Shown: piece by piece, positions 31,501 to 41,504 of the stretch
Position numbering within the stretch: the first letter of the stretch is position 1
How the letters are laid out: every line of letters begins with the position of its first letter
NCBI GenBank assembly: GCA_944548615.1
Contig: OX155961.1
Span: forward strand, 310,001-374,000
Direction of reading: 5' to 3'
DNA from: Micropterix aruncella
Lineage: Eukaryota; Arthropoda; Insecta; Lepidoptera; Micropterigidae
DNA: 64,000 nucleotides
The notes under the pieces: generated by a model
Seen by the model: the letters and a program-made list of their open reading frames with translations, nothing else
Told to the model about the DNA's origin: nothing
Database searches by the model: none
Position numbers and translations under genes: made by a program

Positions 31501-32619
31501 GTAAGTGATATTATTCTTATTTTCAATAGAATGGTGCTTGAGCAATGGAGGGATATTTATTAATAGATAATTTTATTTGCTGGATACTGGACTAATACAT
31601 TGAATGTCCGCTCAGATTATCCATATTATAAAATCCGTTGTTGACAACACTACACTAACAGTCATTTTTTTGTTGCATTGCTGGTCTTATTATTTTTAGT
31701 TTGTTCTGTAACACGTGATATTAATTACCAAGTAAATGTACATATTAGGAACAATAAAAAAAACACAACTGCCGTTTCAGAAAGGGAAATATTGTATTTG
31801 TCAGTATTTTTATAACAGTTTTTTTTATGTCTAAGTAGTCTAAGTATTTTTCATATAGATCGATATATATTTCCGGAATGTAGGTACTCAATCAGACCTT
31901 TCATTTGACAATAAACACGATATATTTTTGTTAATTTATTGACATTTGGACATTTGAATTTTTAGTTAACTACTTTCTTGATATTTGGACACCTAAGATA
32001 CCTTATGACATCCGGGATGACATAACCCTTCTTACGAAATCACCCACTTTTAAATCGGCCTACGCGTTTAGAAGTAATGGTAGAAGAAAGAAACGGAAAA
32101 CATACATAGAGGAAACCTGAACACATAACACTTCTTTTTTGTTGGGCAGTCGTGTAGCTAGAAACCTACTTTGCCACATGATGTCTTTGGTTGCAGAAGG
32201 ACTGGCATTAAAATGCTAGTCAATGATTCAAACATCTCCATTATTCCTCGAACACGTGTTTCTACCTTACTCATACATAATTTTACACTTAGTATACGGC
32301 CTGGGTTAGGTGACTACTGCTGGGGTGGTACGATCAAATCTAGTTTATATTTTTCTTCCTTAAGTTCTTCTTCCTCCTTTGTATTGGCGATAATACTACT
32401 AACTGTGTATCCCATCTGTATAATTTTCAAGTTGGTATTAACACAAAAATAAACTACTAAAATGGTTATCAATTTTTTTTCTTGCTTTCAGATAACTGTC
32501 GCGTAGTCGACATACAAGGATTTATGCGAACTGTAAATGAAAAAAAGTGGAGACCAGTGGATAATCAACATGTTTACTATACTATAAGGGCAGTTAAAAA
32601 TAATATAATTAATGAATAA
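25558..32619 (+). CDS. COQ3: COQ3, ubiquinone biosynthesis O-methyltransferase (split gene)
   Basis: COQ3 (UbiG family) performs the two SAM-dependent O-methylations of the benzoquinol head group of ubiquinone, in the mitochondrial matrix as part of the CoQ synthome. Translation of the joined exons gives the family order: STVDPKELATFG and PNGPMGALLTYNEVRVPYIR (N-terminal), LLDIGCG (SAM motif I), LARLGAKVVALDP (motif II), FDAVIASEVLDHV (motif with the E-x-x-E/D-H metal site), LPGGTIVISTINKTW, HKFIHPDTV, and a C-terminal strand ending TIRAVKNN. Introns interrupt at 25865-25938, 26069-26150, 26283-31229 and 31501-32491, all GT-AG and phase-consistent. Odd points: the glycine loop is altered (GCGIVLSIYLSE instead of the usual GCGGGILSE), and the N-terminal exon does not give a continuous frame from a start codon. 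Confidence 0.9.
25617..25864 (+). CDS. COQ3: COQ3 exon 1 (5' limit uncertain)
   Basis: The frame carrying STVDPKELATFGSVDDGW and NGPMGALLTYNEVR is open from 25617 to the donor AG|GTAGGT at 25864/25865. An in-frame ATG lies at 25761, which would remove any presequence. An ATG at 25558 starts a different frame (MFSYGRKILSCLCSARGG) that looks like a mitochondrial targeting peptide, so either a short intron or an indel separates the two. Possible acceptors are TTTCTCAG (to 25648) and TTTTTTCAG (to 25704). Confidence 0.7.
25939..26068 (+). CDS. COQ3: COQ3 exon 2
   Basis: Acceptor TATTTTAG and donor GAG|GTGAAT. It completes the split Arg codon (AG|A) and encodes VPYIRNGILKDRN through LLDIGCGIVLSIYLSE. 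Four TATC repeats (about 26050-26065) lie inside the SAM-binding loop; compared with the common GCGGGILSE this adds three residues and removes the last two loop glycines. Confidence 0.9.
26151..26282 (+). CDS. COQ3: COQ3 exon 3
   Basis: Acceptor TTATTTACAG and donor GAA|GTAAGT. Encodes 44 residues from PLARLGAKVVALDP to YQVASIE, in phase 0 at both ends. The Asp after VVAL is the usual ribose-binding acidic residue of class I methyltransferases. Confidence 0.92.
26690..27715. repeat. Repeat in COQ3 intron 3 with inverted ends
   Basis: The left side (TAATTTTGTGCATCAAACT at about 26725) and right side (complement of GATTCTGTGCATCAAACT at about 27640) are inverted, with similar flanking phrases (CCTTAATTTCGAGGGG). 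The interior is A/T-rich with several homopolymer runs. Near 27420-27540 there is an open frame preceded by TTTCAG (SDTIKLRSLLPAQTDAVISA) which I cannot assign. Confidence 0.5.
28388..28628. repeat. C-rich pyrimidine tract in COQ3 intron 3
   Basis: About 240 bp dominated by C with almost no G. The left part is CCCCCCTCCCCCTCTCCCCC-like; the right part mixes ACCCCC and CTAAACTCC phrases. The - strand is G-rich and could form G-quadruplexes. It is preceded by GGTTGTGTCACTCCAAGACTT, the reverse of a phrase at 17031, so it belongs to the same repeat as the G-rich tract at 19.9 kb. Confidence 0.7.
29316..30185 (-). pseudogene. Penelope-like polyprotein, linker and GIY-YIG part (left arm)
   Basis: A 289-codon frame. 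After HPYHLRSVQTSLVNRA comes FLPYVKGVPDRISKMLNRF and TIFKPTQNIARFL, the RT-to-endonuclease linker of Penelope-like elements. Then the endonuclease: PGVYKVECSCGLAYVGQTKR (GIY-YIG motifs with the metal-linked Cys pair), TRLTEHIKAVKN (catalytic Arg region), SAICEHILDSGSNHWM and REAIEIRRTPNFNRDDGYKL (Glu). The full element would have an upstream reverse transcriptase, absent here. The first 10 residues are read through the palindrome centre and are not native. Confidence 0.85.
30144..31017 (+). pseudogene. Penelope-like polyprotein, GIY-YIG part (right arm, frameshifted)
   Basis: Same protein as the left arm, on the + strand. A 4-bp insertion at about 30484 (ATATGTATAGC against ATATAGC) shifts the frame, so the linker (30144-30548) and the GIY-YIG domain (30499-31017) are in different frames. 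The endonuclease frame itself is intact through RKTTD at the end. Confidence 0.85.
31230..31500 (+). CDS. COQ3: COQ3 exon 4
   Basis: Acceptor TTAATTTAG and donor CAAA|GTAAGT. Encodes 90 residues plus one base: DYRDTTPERFDAVIASEVLD, the Gly-rich LPGGTIVIST strand and TWKAWWFMIVYLEYIKR, ending HPDTVTKLLTQ. The metal-site triad common in the family reads E..D-H here (Asp for the second Glu), a conservative change. Confidence 0.93.
31860..32160 (-). repeat. Rep-B copy in COQ3 intron 4
   Basis: Ends with CACTTCTTTTTTGTTGGGCAGTCGTGT (complement of the Rep-B terminus) after GGAATGTAGGTACTCAATCAG at its left side. Antisense to COQ3. Confidence 0.6.
32492..32619 (+). CDS. COQ3: COQ3 exon 5 and stop
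   Basis: Acceptor TTGCTTTCAG. Completes the split Asn codon (A|AT), then NCRVVDIQGFMRTVNEKKW, NQHVYYTIRAVKNN and the stop TAA at 32617-32619. A polyadenylation hexamer AATAAA (32615-32620) overlaps the stop codon; another lies near 32808, which is a more plausible 3' signal. Confidence 0.92.
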
Positions 32620-33044
32620 AATTATTCTGTGAATTTGCCGAGTATTTGTTACTCAAAATAATCTAGATATTAAATATACATATAATATAAGTATTATCTT
32701 ACTCGATGAGAATTTTATTTTATATTTTTTATAAATAATAGGAATATTTAATTTTATAATGAAAGAAGAAATTTGAGATTATTCCTTATCGGGTGCTAGC
32801 CTATTAATAATAAACCATTTTGGATCGTTTTTATGGATATTTCTCAGCGAATTACAATAAGGATATAAAAGATTAATAAAAAAAAACATTTGGAGCTTAA
32901 ATCTTATTTTATTCCTATGCTTAATTTATTCTTATATCATTTATAGTTGAAACATTTTGTCACGTATGTAGTTTAGTAAAGAAGCTCAAAGTAGTGTATA
33001 AATAATATATACCTAGTTTAAAGATTGCAAAATTGTCTGTTCGT

Positions 33045-33255
33045 CTGTTTGTTTGTTTGATTATACTCTTTATTGTAAAATTTCACAATAAGCGGGTATA
33101 TTACCATTCGATAATCTCTGACATTCAACCCTACTATAAAGTGGATATGTATATATGTGCGTGTAATATGTGTATAGGTGTCTTGTTATTGCAATCCATC
33201 GAAAGGGTTTGTGAAATTGATATAGTGAAAGGAGATTTAAAAATGCACAAATAAT
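33045..33255 (-). mobile_element. tRNA-derived SINE, 5'-truncated
   Basis: On the - strand the end reads ATTGTGAAATTTTACAATAA..., matching the 3' body of the SINE next to it (AATAAACCCGCCCATTGTG). The tRNA-like head is missing. Confidence 0.6.
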
Positions 33256-33344
33256 TAATTGGAGTCAAAGAATACAAAATCCGTATCCTGAATCTAGCGT
33301 ATATACCTACTTGTTTATTTATTATTTCGTTTATATAAATTGTT

Positions 33345-33590
33345 TGTTTGTTTGTTTCTACTCTTTCATGTGCAATTTCACAATGGGCGGGTTTATTACC
33401 ATACTACAATCTCTTACAACCAATACTACTCTAAAGTGTTTGTATGAAAGTGTGCGAGATACATGTATGTAAGTTGCAAATGCAAATCCGTTAATTTTAT
33501 CCCAACGGAAATGTTCACCCAGCCGGGAATCAAACCCGGAACCTTATAATGTAAGATGAGACGGTCTAACCACAGGGCCGTATTGTATAC
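33345..33590 (-). mobile_element. tRNA-derived SINE
   Basis: The - strand contains a pol III A-box-like TGTGGTTAGACCGTC and B-box GGGTTTGATTCCCGG with correct spacing, followed by a non-tRNA body including AATAAACCCGCCCATTGTG. Another full copy is at 52145-52412. The tRNA-like part does not fold into a complete tRNA. Confidence 0.75.
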
Positions 33591-33798
33591 TCGATATTAT
33601 TTATAAAATGTAACAATATAAAATGTTCAGCTAAAAAGCAAATACAATACAAGTGGACAATAGAGGGTACAAAATGAAATGAAAATCGACATAAAATTAT
33701 TTAATGCTCGTACAAAATAAGTAGTTATATTTTCTTTGAAGTAAAGAAATTAAACATAGTAAAATAACAGCCTATGCTCGACACAACTCAAGTAAGAA

Positions 33799-34023
33799 AT
33801 GGCACATCTAAAGAGGCGCACATCGTGGCTTGTACACGATATATGCGTCGCTAAGCATATTTTGCAGGAGATGGAACATATTGTCATTGAGGTCCTCAGG
33901 GTAAATAATAACGGAAAATATCACGAGACAAGCACACGATCCAATACAGACGAAACGCAGAAACCGAGCAGATCACGAACATTTTTACCATATATCAAGC
34001 CCGAAAAATTTGTTTGTTATTAA
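33799..34023 (+). pseudogene. Penelope-like linker fragment
   Basis: The frame includes ILQEMEHIVIEVLRVNNN, GKYHETSTRSNTDETQKPSR and FLPYIK, matching the linker in the palindrome arms (KEMEHVNDVLRKNGYGKYH, FLPYVK). The match ends at the lysine and the frame stops soon after. No GIY-YIG domain follows. Confidence 0.75.
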
Positions 34024-34029
34024 ATTATA

Positions 34030-36007
34030 ATTTTCTTTCGAGATAAGACACCGAATAGGCGTGTTTAGAGCGCCATATATATATTGCGCCGCCATACTGA
34101 CTTGCCACGAACGCCTTCATATTGAGCATAAGAGAAGATTAAATAATATTTTGAACTATGAATGCCATCGATACGTTGCGTTTCGGAGTAAAGTCCTAGC
34201 TACCAAATCGTAGTGCCGCGTTGAGCAATCTTATACGCTATTTTAATCAATGACTACATGTTCACGACATAAACGGAAGAGTATATGGCTCATACTGGCT
34301 AAAATTATTCGCGCAAGATCATACACACTCTTTGGAAGAGGGGGGGGGGGGGGGGGGCTCTCAGTATTAAGTACCCTGTTGTTGAACGTGCTAGATGTAG
34401 ACATATTGCTAAGACCAAGCCGAGTATTGAAAATGAACCTCGAAGTTTAACTTTTAATTAATAAATTCTCCGTGCTGATCTTGAATTCTTTATTTTTAGT
34501 AGAAATACAAAATGTCTGTTTGTGGTGTTTCAGTTTATTTAGTTTCAAACATCTTATTTTATTATGTGTAGTCTCTAAAGTCCATTGGAATGAAAAAATA
34601 AATAGTAACTAATTTTCACCAAAGATGAAAATAAAACTTAACATTGTTTTCTAAATAGCAACAGAAAAGAAAAAAGCAACAAACAACGAAGTAGTCATTA
34701 AAAGTGTGTTTTAATTACACAGCTCCGCAGTAGCCTTTCTGTAATAAGGACTCCAATTATTCTGTCTCTTCCTGCGAGCGGAGAAACTCATTGTAATTTA
34801 GTCATTTACTGAACTAATGAGTTGGAAGAGTGTTTTAATATCTAGGTAGAGGTAGAATTAGTAAAGCAGGTTCTTGGATGAAGAGCGAGATGAACGTTTC
34901 GGCGTCTGCTCTCGCTCGCTCTATAATACTATACTGTGTTTACCAAAACCTGAAATATGTCAGCGATTAATATTGTTTAAGTATCGATTATACTTTAAGG
35001 GTTAGTAGCATGCAAATCCGCAAAATATCACAATATTTAACACTCCAGGAATAGCTGTCGGATAAAATATATTTCATTATTCATTTATACAGTTAAAACA
35101 ATTTATTATTAAGATTCGTTGTTTACGTCAATATTAATTACATAGGTTAAATGCTAAAACCACAAAATTTCACATATGCAAAAGTTTCAGGAGATGATAA
35201 AAACGATTTAACTAAACTAATGCAGCTAGTTATGCAACTAACTCATTTTTGCTTTGATACTGCCATATACATAATAGTATGTTATAATAGTATGTATAGT
35301 ATTCCTATAGAGGAATATGTTAAACACTTCTTTCCGAAAAAAATATACGTGTTGTTTTAGCATTCAACTATTGATATGGGTATATGTAATTATACTAAAA
35401 CTAAAGTTTTTTGTTATATCCCCAACGTTTTCCGTTCTTTTTGTCTCACTGTATTCTAAAATTAAATATTTTGTTTATCATTCTAACAGCCGGTTGAGTA
35501 TAATAATTGTAAATTGTGCTGGCGATTTAAACAGCAAGTTCTTTCATGTCGCTGAATAGTTTTTAACATGGGCTTTTATGGACAAATACAGGATGAGCTA
35601 AATTTAACCGGCACCTTGAAGTGCGTAAATCAGTAGGAGCACATTTTAATAAGCAACTCTCCATAAAAAAATCAAAGAAAACAATCAGTTTTTTTTTAAA
35701 TATTATTTTTTGAAAAAATATATAAAAAGCATTTAGCGTACTGTGTTATAGTATCAGTAGGTAAAATATCGCTAATAAACAATATTTGCGATGTTCTACC
35801 TACCGCTAAATGAAGCGGCGCCCTCCCCGATTTATTACGTTTATCAAAAAATATATATTTTTTGTAAAAATATTACGAAATAAAAACATTTTTTCAATCC
35901 AAATTTGCTTACTGATTTACTCACTCTAAGGATTCCAAGTCCAAGACTTAAGAAAGACGAAATATTTCAAAATAGCCTAGGTAAAATATACCTATAACTT
36001 GAGAATT
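34030..36007. other. Intergenic, no gene recognised
   Basis: Contains a run of about 18 G (34341-34358) and AT-rich sequence with short frames (35151-35360, 35317-35559) lacking domains. Around 35750-35810 there is a small inverted phrase (GTAGGTAAAATATCGC ... GCGATGTTCTACCTAC). Confidence 0.4.
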
Positions 36008-36956
36008 TCAGTATTTCAGATGAACCTTCATTAAATGTCGCTTTACGTTTCTCTCACGTGAAAATGAGCAATCACATTCTGAGCAAAGGAATCTCATTTT
36101 CTTATGGACTGTATCTATATGACTTTTCAGATGGTTACTCGTGGAAAATCGACGGTCACATTCAGTGCAAAAATACTTCTTCAGTTTCATGTGAACGAAG
36201 TCTAAATGATTACTCAAGTGTTGCCGTCGCGAAAACGCATATCCACATTCAGAATACACGTATTTCTTTATTTTTCTATGAAATGTATCGAGATGAGTCG
36301 TCAAACTATGTTTCATAGAAAATGCACGATGGCATTCCCATTTATTATTATTATTAGCGAAATTCTTATTATTAGTCTTCTATCTAAATTTATTATTAGC
36401 GAAATTCTTCAATTTCTTATGAACGATATCCAAATGCACCTTCAAATGATATTTTTGGGCAAATTCTCTGCTGCATTCCCCACATATAAATTCCTTCAAT
36501 TTCCGATGAATGGAAACCACATGCATCTTCAAACCTATGCGAGTAGAATATGCGCGATCACATTCGCTACATGCAAATTTCCTCAGTTGCAGATGAACAA
36601 AATCGAAATGCTGATTCAAACTCCACTTGCAAATGCACTTCCTTAACATTCGATGAACTGAATTGATGTGTCGTTTTAAATAACTTTTTACCGTGAACAC
36701 TTTGTTACACTCCTCACAGACAAAACTTTTACTCTTGTGTCTGCTACTGTTTACGGTCGCTACATCTCCATGGCCAATGCTACTTTGGGTCATCTCATTC
36801 GCTTGAGTTTTATTGACGCTCATATCGTTTTCACGGAATTCGACGACATTTTCTTCGTCGTCTGACTGCGGAATATCTGAATCGTTTGCTTCCGTTTTAA
36901 TGGCAAAATTGTCTTCTATTTTCAGTCACGTAGTCTTCAACGGGATGACGATCCAT
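36008..36956 (-). pseudogene. C2H2 zinc-finger protein, single exon, broken
   Basis: Read from ATG at 36956: MDRHPVEDYVTE, a one-base shift near 36925, an acidic region (EANDSDIPQSDDEENVVEF), then fingers: FVCEECNKVFTVKSYLKRH, a degenerate one (CICKWSLNQH), FACSECDRAYSTRIGLKMH, FICGECSREFAQKYHLKVH, an in-frame TAG at about 36378, a degenerate finger (WECHRAFSMKHSLTTH), one lacking its first Cys (YVYSECGYAFSRRQHLSNH), YFCTECDRRFSTSNHLKSH and FLCSECDCSFSRERNVKRH. About 316 codons. The TAG sits in a local duplication of AAGAATTTCGCTAATAATAA. Likely DNA-binding originally; the breaks indicate a pseudogene, unless they are assembly errors. Confidence 0.8.
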
Positions 36957-37330
36957 CGTCTTTTTATTTCAATGTTAATGATAGGTACGCAAATTCTAAA
37001 CAAATAGGCACAAAGTATTACGACTGCTTTGATACACTTATGTACGGATAGGAATTTTGACAGCTGTCATTTTTATAACATGACTTTAAAAAATGTTTCA
37101 TGCCAGCATTGATCCTCAACTTTTCTCATTTCTTGCCTCAAAAAGTACTACTTTGCTAAGAAGTAGGTAGGTAACCAGTTCTTCCCCTTTTACTCCTCCC
37201 TCTCCCTTATGCACAAAACATTATTTGTTTATTAAATGTTTATTTCCATAACACGCGCATATACCACTGCACTATGATTAGGTTTGTTGTGAGAAAGATA
37301 TTACCATGTGGCTATAGGCTCGAATTTATA

Positions 37331-37945
37331 TATACGAGGGTCATCCAGAAAGTAATGTTACGAGAGCTCCTGAGGCCGATGGTTTTTTTTTCGAAGTTGG
37401 TGCAACTGGCGTGTAGTGGCTGTCTTAAAGGTTAATTTGTTAGGTCCCGCGTATTTGTCGGCTATTTCGTTCTATCACAGTAAATTATTTCGATGGAGAG
37501 GTAGTCGCGCGCTCCCGCCACCTCCCGTTATCAATATTCATCGGATGACGGTGAATGAGACGTGGGTGCGGGACTGCATGCCACAATCTAAAAGACAATA
37601 ACTTCAGTGGCGTCATTCATCTTCCCCAGCCACAAAAACGTTCAAAACCTTAGAAGAGTTAGAAATTCAGCCGGGGAAGTGATGGCATCTGTTTTATGGG
37701 TCCGTAAGGGAATGCTGCAGGTGGATTATATACCTAAAGGGACTATCATTAATGCAGAGGGTTACTGTAATACCCTAAAAAGAGCCATTCAGAGCCGCAG
37801 AAGGGGAATGCTGACCCAAGGAGGTCATCCTTTTGCATGAAAACGCCAGGCCCCACACCGCGCGAGTTAAAGGAGCTGCTGACATCGTTTGGATGGGATA
37901 TTGTCACCCATTCCCCATCTTCATCCAACTGTTCGCTTTCGGGAG
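37331..37945 (+). pseudogene. Mariner transposase relic
   Basis: Left end TATACGAGGGTCATCCAGAA resembles a mariner inverted terminal repeat at a TA site. From 37548 the translation gives VNETWVRDCMPQSKRQ, then, in a shifted frame, KVMASVLWVRKGMLQVDYIP and GTIINAEGYC...KRAIQSRRRGML, then in a third frame a PHTARELK-like block and ELLTSFGWDIVTHSPSSS. These are the second-Asp region to the end of the catalytic domain; the first Asp strand is represented by ETW and the rest is lost. Cut at the right by Rep-A. At least three frameshifts. Confidence 0.75.
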
Positions 37946-38145
37946 TTAATGGGTCCTTGCTGAGTTGGCCACGAAGACCCATTCTGTCTAGGGTTGGTCA
38001 CACTCACGGGTCAACACCCATCCGGCAGCCTCCACGCATGAAGTGCGAGCCCGGGCAGGACTCTGGCCTTGGGGCTAGTTTCCCTTAGGAATCAATGTTC
38101 TGGCGCTCCTGGACGGTCTGCGTTGTAATCTTTGACGGTCCATAT
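37945..38145 (-). repeat. Rep-A fragment, reverse
   Basis: Complement of 44395-44600: contains CTGAGTTGGCCACGAAGACC, CATGAAGTGCGAGCCCGGGC and GGCGCTCCTGGACGGTCTGC in reverse order. GC-richer than its surroundings. The junction with the mariner relic is abrupt near 37945. Confidence 0.7.
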
Positions 38146-38169
38146 TTTCCCGGTAAGTAGCCAAAGACT

Positions 38170-38590
38170 GATTTCATCAGCACATTAATTTCATAAATAA
38201 AATCGAAGAGTGCCCTCTCTCGGCTGGCGAACAAACCGGTATGGGTTCAGTTACACAACCGTCTCAGACAGCCCGGTTTGTGTCCCAACTAGCCTCGGGC
38301 GGCTTGACGGTATTTTTGGATTGAAATTTATTGCAGAATTTAAATATAATTAGTGCAGCTTGTGTATGTGATATACCAACCAAAATTTTATAACGTGATT
38401 TCAGCTCAACAAGGTATATGTGGGCCAAAACTTCTATTTTTCGAGATTTATGTCCTGTGCTCACATATGCACACACTTCACCCCCTGGTAAACCGATTTC
38501 AACCAAAATCTTTCAACTTTTGCCATGACCAAATGCTGCCTGCGTGACGAATATCAGCTCAATGGGATTAGGGCTCCCTTCCGAGTTGAC
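38170..38590 (-). repeat. Rep-C copy, reverse and divergent
   Basis: Contains TTGCCATGACCAAATGCTGC and GTTACACAACCGTCTCAGAC, complements of Rep-C phrases at 16.7 and 16.95 kb. No GT array remains. Confidence 0.55.
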
Positions 38591-39479
38591 GCGACAAAAA
38601 ATTTAGATATTTTTGCAATGCCACGCGCCGCGCACATTCGATATATACATAAAGATGTATAGATATACCGCGGCGACAAGGGAATACGTCCCACCGTTGG
38701 CAGTGGACAATTACGAATGACTTGTCGATTTGGCTTTTCAATTATAATATAATAAATTATCAAATGACTAGTTTTTATAAAGTAACAATTAGATTACAAT
38801 AATAAAATAACTTAAAATCACTGTGTTATTTTTTATATCACCCAAAAGTATCCTATACTATTATAAACGCGAAAGTTTGTATGTATGTATGGATGTTTGT
38901 TACTCTTTCACGCAAAAACTACTGAATGGATTTTGATGAAACTTTACAATAATATAGCTTACACATCAGAATAACACATAGGCTATAATTTATAAAGATA
39001 TAGTGTGAATTATCTACAATATAACGATAACTGTCAAGTAAGTAGGAAAAATCTAAGAAATTGATATTCGAAATTTAAATTCTAAGCGTCAACATATATT
39101 TTGAAAATTTTCTCAACAATCCTACTTCCTACTAATATTATAAACGCGAAAGTTTGTAACGATTGCGCGACGTTACTATGGCGACGATTGCGTGACGTTA
39201 CTATGGCGACGTCATTGACAGCTGTGTTCAAAATGTGTCCGTAATTAATGTTATCATCGTAATCGTAAATTAATTATTACTTACAATAAAACAACGAAAG
39301 CGTAATTTGTTTGTGGTTAGTAGGTAATTATAGAAATTACTTCGTTTTTATCTCCATTGCATAGGTAAAAAGTGTGATTTTGTTTCACAATTAGCAGATT
39401 AGAATTATTTTTTGACTATTAATTAGTATGTTGCTGTAATTTTCATTGAATAAGCAGGTATTGTATTTTTTAGGAAGAG

Positions 39480-39890
39480 TAGAAAAAGTCGCCAGCGTAC
39501 ATAGAAAGATCAGAGATTCCCGAGTGCGACAATGCCTTCTTTCAGAAGGATAGTTTGAACCGCCACGTGATCACGGTGCACAGGCGACTCAAAGCGTTCC
39601 CCTGTCACGAAAGAGACGGATCGTTCGCATCGAAGGGCGACCTCGAGACGCACTTCAAGCGGTGCATCTCAAATCCAAGCAGTTCGAGTGCCCGCATTGC
39701 GACCGCTCCTTCGCCGGGAGGGCCCTGCTCAACAATCACATCGATGCTTCGCTGCTTAAACTGCCCGATTATCAGTGTCCCGAATGCCGCAATAACTTCA
39801 CCACCAGGAGAAACCTGACGCAATACATCAAGGCTGTGCATAAAGCCGTTCGTCTGAGCGGAATTTCGCTTACAACAGCGACTTGAAGGA
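39480..39890 (+). pseudogene. C2H2 zinc-finger fragment inside Helitron
   Basis: Translation gives IPECDNAFFQKDSLNRHVI (one finger, first Cys lost or shifted), FPCHERDGSFASKGDLETHF (degenerate), a one-base shift near 39660, FECPHCDRSFAGRALLNNHI (intact C-C-H with H) and YQCPECRNNFTTRRNLTQYI (His replaced). Linkers follow the local style RRLKAF. The segment lies between two copies of GGTATTGTATTTTTT-GGA-AGTAGAAAAAGT (39456-39489 and 40081-40111), both derived from the Helitron 5' region. Similar in style to the pseudogene at 36 kb but not a copy of it. Confidence 0.7.
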
Positions 39891-40126
39891 ACACATGGCT
39901 ACTACGAAGTGTAACTCGAGGAAATGACATCATAGGAAAGTTTCATTTAATAATTCGGACGCAACGCAACAACCGCTGGAACAATTTGAACAATTATGAT
40001 ATAATCAGCGGATGTGTATTTTAATACCTACTATAAACGCGAAATTTTACTCAAAAGTTTGTAAGAATGTATTTTTGTAAGGTATTGTATTTTTTGGAAC
40101 AGTAGAAAAAGTACTTACTAAGAATT

Positions 40127-41335
40127 ATGCCGCGAAAGAGTAAGTCTAATCTTTCCCAAAGCTCTAATAAAGCTCGAGATATGAAAGTAGCTAAACTTAA
40201 CGAGACGTTTCAACAAGCCAAACTGCGAAGGCTTGAACAGGCGGAGCGTGGGGCAGCTCACAGAACTGTTGAGACACCAGATCAGTCCCAAGATCGGAGT
40301 CGACAGCATGCTGAGTATCTGGCATCTCAACGAGCTAATGAGACTCCAGAGCAGTTCCAAGCTCGCCGCCAACAGAACGTTGAGTATGTGGCATCTCAAA
40401 GGGCTGCTGAGACACCAGATCAGTCCGGAGATCGGCGTCGACAGAATGCTGAGTATCTGGCATCTCAACGGGCTGCTGAGACACCCGAACAGACCCAAGC
40501 TCAGCGTCTTCAGCAGGCAACTTACATGGCGTCCCAAAGAGCAACAGAAACAGTTGAAGCAGCGGCATCTCGCAGACGCGCTGTTGCTGAAAGGGCACAA
40601 CAGCGACGTCTAATATTCACAAGAAACACGTGGGGGGTATTCGATAAAGCTGCATTTGAGTACGACGAGACTCTTGATTACGAAAGCCACAACCTTATGA
40701 AAATAGAAGCGATGAATAAAGAATGCAGATTTTGCGGTGCTCTTAAATGGAAAGAGGAAGCTTCAGGCATGTGTTGTTCGGGAGGCAAAGTAGCCCTTCC
40801 TTCAATAGACGAGCCAGTTGAACCTCTTAAAGAACTTTTCTCTCATGAAACAGATGAGTCTCGCTGTTTTCTAAAAAACATAAGGAAATACAATACATGC
40901 TTCCATATGACATCTTTTGGGGCGGATAAAAGTAGGTGTACCCGTTTTGTTAATGCGTAACTTGGACGCGCCAAGATTATGCAACGGTACTCGGTTGCGA
41001 GTCACCGAACTAGGAAGGCATATTGTGAAGGCCACAATCTTAACTGGAGAAGCCAAGGGAAACAATGTTCTTATACCACGTATCCCAATTATACCCAATA
41101 ACTTACCATTTAATTTTAAACGCCTGCAGTTCCCATTAAAAGTTGCATTTTCAATGACTATCAACAAATCGCAAGGTCAAACCTTAAAGGTAGCAGGTAT
41201 ACATTTGGGCACGCCGTGTTTTCCCACGGCCAGCTACATGTGGCTTGCTCACGCGTTTCTAAATCGCAAAATCTGGATGTTTATGCTGACCTAAATAAAT
41301 CGTTTAACATAGTTTATAGGAGTATATTGCAGTAG
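40127..41335 (+). pseudogene. Helitron replicase-helicase, internally deleted
   Basis: The start at 40127 gives MPRKSKSNLSQSS and a Gln/Arg-rich coiled leader with five repeats of the type ETPDQ-x-RRRQNAEYLASQRA. Then NTWGVFDKAAFEYDETLDY and a CRFCGALKWKEEASGMCCSGGK zinc-binding pattern, the Helitron N-terminal domain. At about 40915 it jumps to the Pif1 helicase C-terminus: IKVGVPVLLMRNLDAPRLCN, LIPRIPIIPNNLPFNFKRLQ and FSMTINKSQGQTL, then after a frameshift near 41222 FSHGQLHVACSRVSKSQNLD and a stop at 41333-41335. The HUH nuclease and helicase motifs I-IV, roughly 900 or more residues, are missing. Confidence 0.85.
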
Positions 41336-41504
41336 CTACCTATAACTTTTGCATTATCATCAATCATCATATACATCCGTACCTATGTATCCTTACAAAC
41401 TATAGGGTTTAATACCTATTAGTGAGATCATCATAAAAAATACTTAGTTCCAATTTACATACATTTCCCAATATAGTTATTCGAAGATACATATATATAT
41501 ATAT

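Noticed and set aside
33480..33590. Functional tRNA gene on the - strand
   Set aside because: A and B boxes are present but the acceptor stem does not pair and a SINE body follows, so it is a SINE head.
36058..36646. Two long + strand frames opposite the zinc fingers
   Set aside because: Shadow frames of the - strand zinc-finger pseudogene.
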